Shown here: piece after piece, positions 46,382 through 50,813 of the stretch | How the letters are laid out: every line of letters begins with the position of its first letter | Numbering within the stretch: the first letter of the stretch is position 1 | Assembly (NCBI GenBank): GCA_018241405.1 | Contig: JAFEDY010000050.1 | Span: 1 to 50,813, forward strand | Direction: 5' to 3' | DNA: 50,813 bases | Source: Pseudomonadota bacterium | GTDB lineage: Bacteria; Pseudomonadota; Gammaproteobacteria; Burkholderiales; Burkholderiaceae_C | Program-made: the position numbers and the translations under genes | Notes under the pieces: model-generated | The model's database searches: none | The model's input: the letters and a program-made list of their open reading frames with translations, nothing else | What the model was told of the DNA's origin: nothing

Positions 46382-47488
46382 ATGTCCACGATCGCAGACC
46401 GCGTCGCCATTGACCTGGGCGAGCGCAGCTACTCCATTGCCATCGGCAGCGGCCTGCTGGCCGACCCCGCCACCTACGACGGCCTGCCCGGCGCCCGCAG
46501 CGCGCTCATCGTCAGCAATACCACCGTCGCGCCGCTGTACGCAGAACGCCTGCGCACGGCCCTGGCAGGGCGCTACGCGCAGATCCATGAGGTGCAGCTG
46601 TCCGACGGAGAGGAGCACAAGAACTGGCAGACCCTGCAGCAGATCTTCGACACCCTGCTGGCGCAGGAATGCGACCGCAAGACCGTGCTCTACGCTCTGG
46701 GCGGCGGCGTCATCGGCGACATGACCGGCTTTGCCGCCGCTTGCTACATGCGCGGCGTGCCCTTCGTGCAGGTGCCGACCACGCTGCTCGCGCAGGTCGA
46801 TTCGAGCGTCGGCGGCAAGACCGCCATCAACCATCCGCTGGGCAAGAACATGATCGGCGCCTTCTACCAGCCGCGCCTCGTGGTGTGCGACCTGGCGACG
46901 CTCGATACGCTGCCCGCGCGCGAGCTGGCGGCCGGCCTGGCCGAGGTCATCAAGTACGGGCCGATTGCCGACATGGCGCTGTTCGCATGGCTGGAGCAGA
47001 ACATGGGTGCGCTGCTGGCGCGCGAGCGCGGCGCGCTGGCCCATGCCGTCAAGCGCAGCTGCGAGATCAAGGCGGCCGTCGTGGGCGCCGACGAGCGCGA
47101 GGCGGGCCTGCGCGCCATTCTCAACTTTGGCCATACCTTCGGCCACGCGATCGAGGCCGGCATGGGCTACGGCGTCTGGCTGCATGGCGAGGGCGTCGCG
47201 GCCGGCATGGTGATGGCGGCCGAGCTGTCGCGCCGCCTGGGCCTGGTGGATGCTGCGTTTGTTGAGCGCCTCACGCGCCTGATCGCGCGCGCCGGCCTGC
47301 CCACACGCGGCCCGGTGCTGGATGCGCAGGACAACGCCGGCCGCTACCTGGAGCTGATGCGCGTGGACAAGAAGGCTGAAGGCGGCGAGATCCGCTTCGT
47401 GCTCATCGATGGCCCCGGCAAGGCCATCATGCGTGCCGCGCCCGATGCGCTGGTGCGCGAGGTCATTGACGCTTGCTGTGCTCCTTGA
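46382..47488 (+). CDS. aroB: 3-dehydroquinate synthase
   Basis: Second step of the shikimate pathway, NAD- and metal-dependent, cytoplasmic. 368 residues. NAD-site [39 protein letters not shown], metal ligands in [19 protein letters not shown] and [13 protein letters not shown] 46382 follows GAAGGA. Separated from the pilus operon by a terminator; aroK, its usual partner, is absent from the window. Confidence 0.97.
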   Translation: MSTIADRVAIDLGERSYSIAIGSGLLADPATYDGLPGARSALIVSNTTVAPLYAERLRTALAGRYAQIHEVQLSDGEEHKNWQTLQQIFDTLLAQECDRKTVLYALGGGVIGDMTGFAAACYMRGVPFVQVPTTLLAQVDSSVGGKTAINHPLGKNMIGAFYQPRLVVCDLATLDTLPARELAAGLAEVIKYGPIADMALFAWLEQNMGALLARERGALAHAVKRSCEIKAAVVGADEREAGLRAILNFGHTFGHAIEAGMGYGVWLHGEGVAAGMVMAAELSRRLGLVDAAFVERLTRLIARAGLPTRGPVLDAQDNAGRYLELMRVDKKAEGGEIRFVLIDGPGKAIMRAAPDALVREVIDACCAP

Positions 47489-47536
47489 TGCATAGCTTTT
47501 GGCGCATGCTGGACAAGGGGTTCAGCCGTTTTTCTT

Positions 47537-47655
47537 GCTCCCTCCCCCTTTGGGGGAGGGCAGGGGTGGGGGCCAGCGGCCTATGTGCGGCACGAGAGGT
47601 AGGCATTTGTGCGGGCAGCCCCCATCCCTGCCTTCCCCCCAACGAGGGAAGGAGC
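47537..47655. repeat. Large imperfect palindromic repeat between aroB and dgt
   Basis: The arm GCTCCCTCCCCC...GGGGGAGGGCAGGGGTGGGGGC (47537-47572) is mirrored by GCCCCCATCCCTGCC...GAGGGAAGGAGC (47618-47655). Each arm also folds on itself. This CCCTCCCCCTTTGGGGGAGGG form is a known type of dispersed intergenic repeat in proteobacteria. Confidence 0.7.
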
Positions 47656-47684
47656 CAGACAGCGCCCAAACTTGATAGCTGCTG

Positions 47685-48857
47685 ATGCCTGAATCCACCC
47701 TCGCCCCCTACGCCTGCGACCCCATGCGCAGCCGTGGCCGGCGCTACCCCGAGCCGCCCGCGCCCACGCGCACCGCGTACCAGCGCGACCGCGACCGCAT
47801 CGTGCATTCCACGGCCTTCCGGCGCCTGGTCTACAAGACCCAGGTGTTTTTGAACCATGAGGGCGACCTGTTCCGCACGCGGCTCACGCATTCGCTGGAG
47901 GTGGCGCAGCTGGGCCGCTCCATCGCGCGCTCGCTGCGCCTGAACGAGGACCTGGTCGAGGCCGTGTGCCTGGCGCATGACCTGGGCCACACGCCGTTTG
48001 GCCATGCGGGGCAGGACATGCTCAACGAGTGCATGGAAGGCTTTGGCGGTTTCGAGCACAACCTGCAGAGCCTGCGCGTGGTGGATCATCTGGAGGAGCG
48101 CTACCCGCAGTACGACGGCATCAACCTGACCTTCGAGACGCGCGAGGGCATCCTCAAGCACTGCTCGCGGCGCAACGCCGAGCTGCTGGAGGCGCGCGAA
48201 CCCGGCGGGGTAGGGCAGCGCTTTCTGCTCGGCCAGCAGCCCAGCCTGGAGGCCCAGCTGTGCAACCTGGCCGATGAGATTGCCTACAACGCGCACGACA
48301 TTGACGACGGCGTGCGCTCCGGCCTCATCACGCTGGAGCAGCTGCGCGACGTGCCGCTGTTCGACCGCTACCGCGCCCAGGCCGAAGCCGAATACCCGCA
48401 CCTGCTGCAGGCTGCCAACCAGCGCCGCCTGCTGGCCGAGGCCATACGCCGCATGCTCAGCGACCAGGTCTATGACGTGATCGCGGCCACGCGCGCCGCC
48501 CTGGCAGAGCATGCGCCGGCCGATGCCGATGCCGTGCGCCGCCTGCCGCGGCTGGTGGGCTTTTCGCCCGCCATGCGTGCGCTGTCGCAGGAGCTCAAGC
48601 GCTTTCTGTTCCGCGAGCTGTACCGCCACCCCCAGGTCATGCAGACCACCGAGCGCGCCCGCCAGGTGGTGCGCGAGCTGTTCGCCATCTACCAGGCCGA
48701 CCCGCGCCAGATGCCGCCCGCGCAGGCAGCATCAGCGCTGGAAGGGGACGTGCAAAAGCGCGCGCGCACCGTGGCCGACTTCATCGCCGGCATGACCGAC
48801 CGCTACGCCGCACGCGAGCACGAGCGGCTGACCGGCCAGCGCCTGCTGGGCGGATAA
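47685..48857 (+). CDS. dgt: Deoxyguanosinetriphosphate triphosphohydrolase-like protein (HD domain)
   Basis: 390 residues. HD-superfamily dNTPase that splits dNTPs to nucleoside and triphosphate. Metal ligands: RLTHSLEVAQ, the HD pair in AHDLGHTPFGHAG, and DEIAYNAHDIDDG. N-terminal DRDRIVHSTAFRRLVYKTQV is typical. The length fits the shorter Dgt-like group, whose dNTP preference varies. ATG 47685 begins right after a repeat fragment (CTTGATAGCTGCTG). Confidence 0.93.
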   Translation: MPESTLAPYACDPMRSRGRRYPEPPAPTRTAYQRDRDRIVHSTAFRRLVYKTQVFLNHEGDLFRTRLTHSLEVAQLGRSIARSLRLNEDLVEAVCLAHDLGHTPFGHAGQDMLNECMEGFGGFEHNLQSLRVVDHLEERYPQYDGINLTFETREGILKHCSRRNAELLEAREPGGVGQRFLLGQQPSLEAQLCNLADEIAYNAHDIDDGVRSGLITLEQLRDVPLFDRYRAQAEAEYPHLLQAANQRRLLAEAIRRMLSDQVYDVIAATRAALAEHAPADADAVRRLPRLVGFSPAMRALSQELKRFLFRELYRHPQVMQTTERARQVVRELFAIYQADPRQMPPAQAASALEGDVQKRARTVADFIAGMTDRYAAREHERLTGQRLLGG

Positions 48858-48888
48858 TGCCTGCCCCTTCGATGCAACGATCCATGCC

Positions 48889-49620
48889 ATGACCACCGCC
48901 CCTAAACCCGAGCAGCCCGACCTATCCACCTGCGACGATGCCATCGTCGTGCAGGACACGGTGCGCTGGCTGGAGCGCGCCGTCATCGGCCTCAACCTGT
49001 GCCCCTTCGCCAAGAGCGTGCACACCAAGGGCCAGATCCACTACACCGTCAGTCACGCCACCGACGCGCGTGAGCTACTACAGGATTTGCAGCAAGAGCT
49101 GGAGGCCCTGGCCGAGGCATCGCCCGAGAAGCGCGACACCACGCTGTTGATGGCGCCGCTGGCCATGCCCGACTTTCTGGACTTCAACGACTTTCTGGAG
49201 CTGGCCGACGAGCTCGTCGAGGCCATGGACCTGGCCGGCATCCTGCAGGTCGCCGCCTTCCACCCGCGCTTTCAGTTCGAGGGCACGCTGGCGGATGACG
49301 TCAGCAACTGCACCAACCGCGCGCCATACCCCACGCTGCACCTGCTGCGCGAGGAAAGCATCGACCGCGCGGTCGAGGCCTTCCCCGAGGCGGAAGAAAT
49401 CTTCGAGCGCAACATCGAGGAACTGGAGCGCCTGGGCGCCCAGGGCTGGGCCGACCTGGATGTGGGCCCGCGCTGCCCCATGGGGCATGGTGCCCCAAGG
49501 GTGGCGCAAAAGACGATGCAAAAGACGATGCAAAGGGCGGGGCATGAGCCGCGCCCAGGCCAAGGCCGATGCCGCCCAGGCCGCGGTGCTGGCCGAGCTG
49601 CGCCCAGGGCAGTCCGTTGA
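48889..49620 (+). CDS. DUF1415 family protein
   Basis: 243 residues. The first about 200 match DUF1415: VRWLERAVIGLNLCPFAKSV, DTTLLMAPLAMPDFLDFNDF, VAAFHPRFQFEGTLADDVSN, and NRAPYPTLHLLREESIDRAV. Conserved Cys/His suggest a metal or redox site, but the function is unknown. The tail after GPRCPMGHG (about 200-243) is Arg/Gly/Pro-rich, unlike the family, and overlaps the next gene by 77 bases. A 12-bp tandem duplication (49506-49529) lies at its start, so the true stop may have been lost. Confidence 0.88.
   Translation: MTTAPKPEQPDLSTCDDAIVVQDTVRWLERAVIGLNLCPFAKSVHTKGQIHYTVSHATDARELLQDLQQELEALAEASPEKRDTTLLMAPLAMPDFLDFNDFLELADELVEAMDLAGILQVAAFHPRFQFEGTLADDVSNCTNRAPYPTLHLLREESIDRAVEAFPEAEEIFERNIEELERLGAQGWADLDVGPRCPMGHGAPRVAQKTMQKTMQRAGHEPRPGQGRCRPGRGAGRAAPRAVR
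49506..49535. repeat. 12-bp tandem duplication at the DUF1415/methyltransferase junction
   Basis: GCAAAAGACGAT occurs twice in tandem (49506-49517 and 49518-49529), followed by a partial third unit (GCAAAG). In the DUF1415 frame it encodes QKTM QKTM. Confidence 0.9.
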
Positions 49621-50419
49621 ATTGCTCAAGGCGCTGCACATCCTCACGCGCGAAGGCCGGCTCAACCAGGACTCGCGGCGCAAGCTCAAGCAGGTCTACC
49701 ACCTGTACCAGTTCATAGAGCCGCTGCTCACCGAGCTATCACAAGGCGGCCACGCACCGCTGCTGGCCGACCATGGCGCGGGCAAGTCCTACCTGGGCTT
49801 CATCCTCTACGACCTGTTCTTCAAGGCATTGGGCCGTGGCGACATCTACGGCATAGAGTGGCGCGCCGACCTGGTGCAGCGCTCGCGCGACCTGGCCCAG
49901 CGCCTGGGCTTTGCGCGCATGCAGTTCCTCGACATGTCGGTGGCCGACGCCGCAGCCGCCGCGCAGCTGCCTGAGCGCTTTGACATCGTCACCGCCCTGC
50001 ACGCCTGCGACACCGCCACCGACGACGCCATTGCCTTCGGCCTGCAAAAACACGCGCGCTTCATGGTGCTCGTGCCCTGCTGCCAGGCCGAGGTCGCGGC
50101 CTGCCTGCGCCAGACCAAGGCCCTGAGCCTGTCGCGCACGCCGCTGGCCGAACTCTGGCGCCACCCCATCCACACGCGCGAACTGGGCAGCCAGATCACC
50201 AACGTGCTGCGCTGCCTGCACCTGGAGGCATCGGGCTACCAGGTCACCGTGACCGAGCTCGTGGGCTGGGAGCACAGCCTGAAGAACGAGCTGATCCTGG
50301 CGCGCTGGACGGGGCAGAAAAAACGCAGCGCCCAGGAACGGCTGGCGGCCATCTTGCGGGAGTTTGGGCTGGAGGATGCGTTGGGGGCGCGCTTCGGCGA
50401 CATGCCGGCTATTTCTTGA
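49544..50419 (+). CDS. Class I SAM-dependent methyltransferase (Methyltransf_32-like)
   Basis: 291 residues. The SAM-binding motif I is LLADHGAGKSYLGFILYDLF (about 66-85), close to the DxGAGKGYLG signature of the METTL25/RRNAD1-like group. Next come YGIEWRADLVQRSRDLAQRL and RFDIVTALHACDTATDDAI; VLVPCCQAEV resembles the xPCC segment of these enzymes. Substrate unknown, possibly RNA or protein. ATG 49544 has AAGGGCGGGG upstream; the frame is open further 5' but without likeness. It overlaps the DUF1415 tail. Confidence 0.88.
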   Translation: MSRAQAKADAAQAAVLAELRPGQSVELLKALHILTREGRLNQDSRRKLKQVYHLYQFIEPLLTELSQGGHAPLLADHGAGKSYLGFILYDLFFKALGRGDIYGIEWRADLVQRSRDLAQRLGFARMQFLDMSVADAAAAAQLPERFDIVTALHACDTATDDAIAFGLQKHARFMVLVPCCQAEVAACLRQTKALSLSRTPLAELWRHPIHTRELGSQITNVLRCLHLEASGYQVTVTELVGWEHSLKNELILARWTGQKKRSAQERLAAILREFGLEDALGARFGDMPAIS

Positions 50420-50680
50420 ACTTGTCTCGCGCCATGCTGTCATTGCCAGCCGTATGTGGCCAATCATGTGCGCATCAAGCCGGCGCAGCCCTACGCAAGG
50501 CTCGCGCTGCCAACTACTTTTCCGCAAGGCGGCACTTCGCAAATCAATTGAACAGGTCCCCCGATCGGAGTCCGGGGTGACGTTCCTTCGCGGGATTGGC
50601 GGTGGGTCTGCTGGCCTTGCGTGCAATCAACGATTACCGCTAACTGAGTCAATAAATACATGCGCATACACAAACCCTCT

Positions 50681-50712
50681 GGGAGGGCGGGGGCGGGGGC
50701 GGGGGCGAGGGC
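50681..50712 (+). other. G-rich tract with G-quadruplex potential
   Basis: GGGAGGGCGGGGGCGGGGGC continues as further GGGGGC units: five G-runs of three or more separated by single bases. This fits the intramolecular G-quadruplex pattern. Confidence 0.7.
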
Positions 50713-50754
50713 CTGCGGCCTGGTCCGAGGCAAGTAGATAAATAATATCGGCCA

Positions 50755-50793
50755 AAACCCTTGCCCATCAAGCGCAAGCAGCTATTGTTTTTA
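50755..50793. repeat. Dispersed repeat (copy 4, inverted orientation)
   Basis: Read on the minus strand: AATAGCTGCTTGCGCTTG then ATGGGCAAGGG. It shares the CGCTTG-N3-GGCAA core and the AGCTATT edge with the groES-groEL copy. Confidence 0.6.
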
Positions 50794-50813
50794 CACGGCC
50801 GGCGTGATCCCAC

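Larger units (their letters stand above)
50420..50813. other. Terminal stretch without a recognisable gene
   Basis: About 394 bases. Six-frame reading gives only short frames without family likeness. Base composition shifts from GC-rich to AT-rich after 50630. It contains a G-rich tract and one dispersed repeat. A gene remnant cannot be excluded. Confidence 0.6.

Noticed and set aside
47537..47655. CRISPR-like or phage attachment structure between aroB and dgt
   Set aside because: Only one inverted pair is present, with no regularly spaced direct repeats or nearby integrase or cas genes.
50440..50626. Possible transposase remnant at the right end
   Set aside because: Short frames on both strands did not match any recognised transposase motif, and no terminal inverted repeats or target duplications were seen.

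Overview
This window looks like chromosomal DNA of a Comamonadaceae betaproteobacterium (Burkholderiales; Acidovorax/Alicycliphilus/Diaphorobacter type). The evidence is high GC, hexR next to tal-pgi, groES-groEL under CIRCE control, System II cytochrome c maturation (ResB/CcsB) beside cytochrome c4, divergent lptM-lysA and cyaY, and a pilMNOPQ-aroB-dgt block. Short dispersed repeats with a CGCTTG-N3-GGCAA core fit the same group. The genus is inferred from gene order and style, not from a database search.

Layout. 1-1820: two ATP-binding subunits of a peptide ABC importer, the first cut by the window edge. 1878-3941: a PEBP-family protein and a HipA-type kinase with a fused DNA-binding domain (YjjJ type). 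4165-7657: hexR, divergent from tal-pgi, with a palindrome that fits a HexR operator between them. 7757-9890: groES-groEL on the minus strand with CIRCE and a promoter.

10262-23969 is a surface-glycan locus, and its middle is visibly AT-richer than the flanks. Left to right on the plus strand it has a DUF2304 membrane protein, the Wzm/Wzt exporter, an unusual 1183-residue protein with three glycosyltransferase modules and a coiled coil, a UDP-GlcNAc 2-epimerase and two GT4 enzymes. Convergent to these is a two-gene minus-strand operon: a GT-C membrane protein with TPR repeats, then a GT4-GT2 fusion whose GT2 half resembles dolichyl-phosphate-mannose synthase. The three membrane/GT2 components could form a lipid-linked sugar donor pathway feeding a periplasmic glycosyltransferase. 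This is the most interesting system in the window.

24063-28929: NMN adenylyltransferase/Nudix, metK (with a SAM-II-type riboswitch candidate in its leader), two lipid A acyltransferase homologues, and engB. 29012-35040: cytochrome c4, resB-ccsB and msrP-msrQ. 35100-39339: lysA-lptM, cyaY and PBP1A. 39598-46229: pilMNOPQ followed by a putative Ig-domain lipoprotein sitting where aroK would be expected. 46382-50419: aroB, dgt, a DUF1415 protein and a methyltransferase. The last 394 bases hold no recognisable gene, but do hold a G-rich tract and a dispersed repeat. No tRNA, rRNA, CRISPR array or intact insertion sequence was seen.
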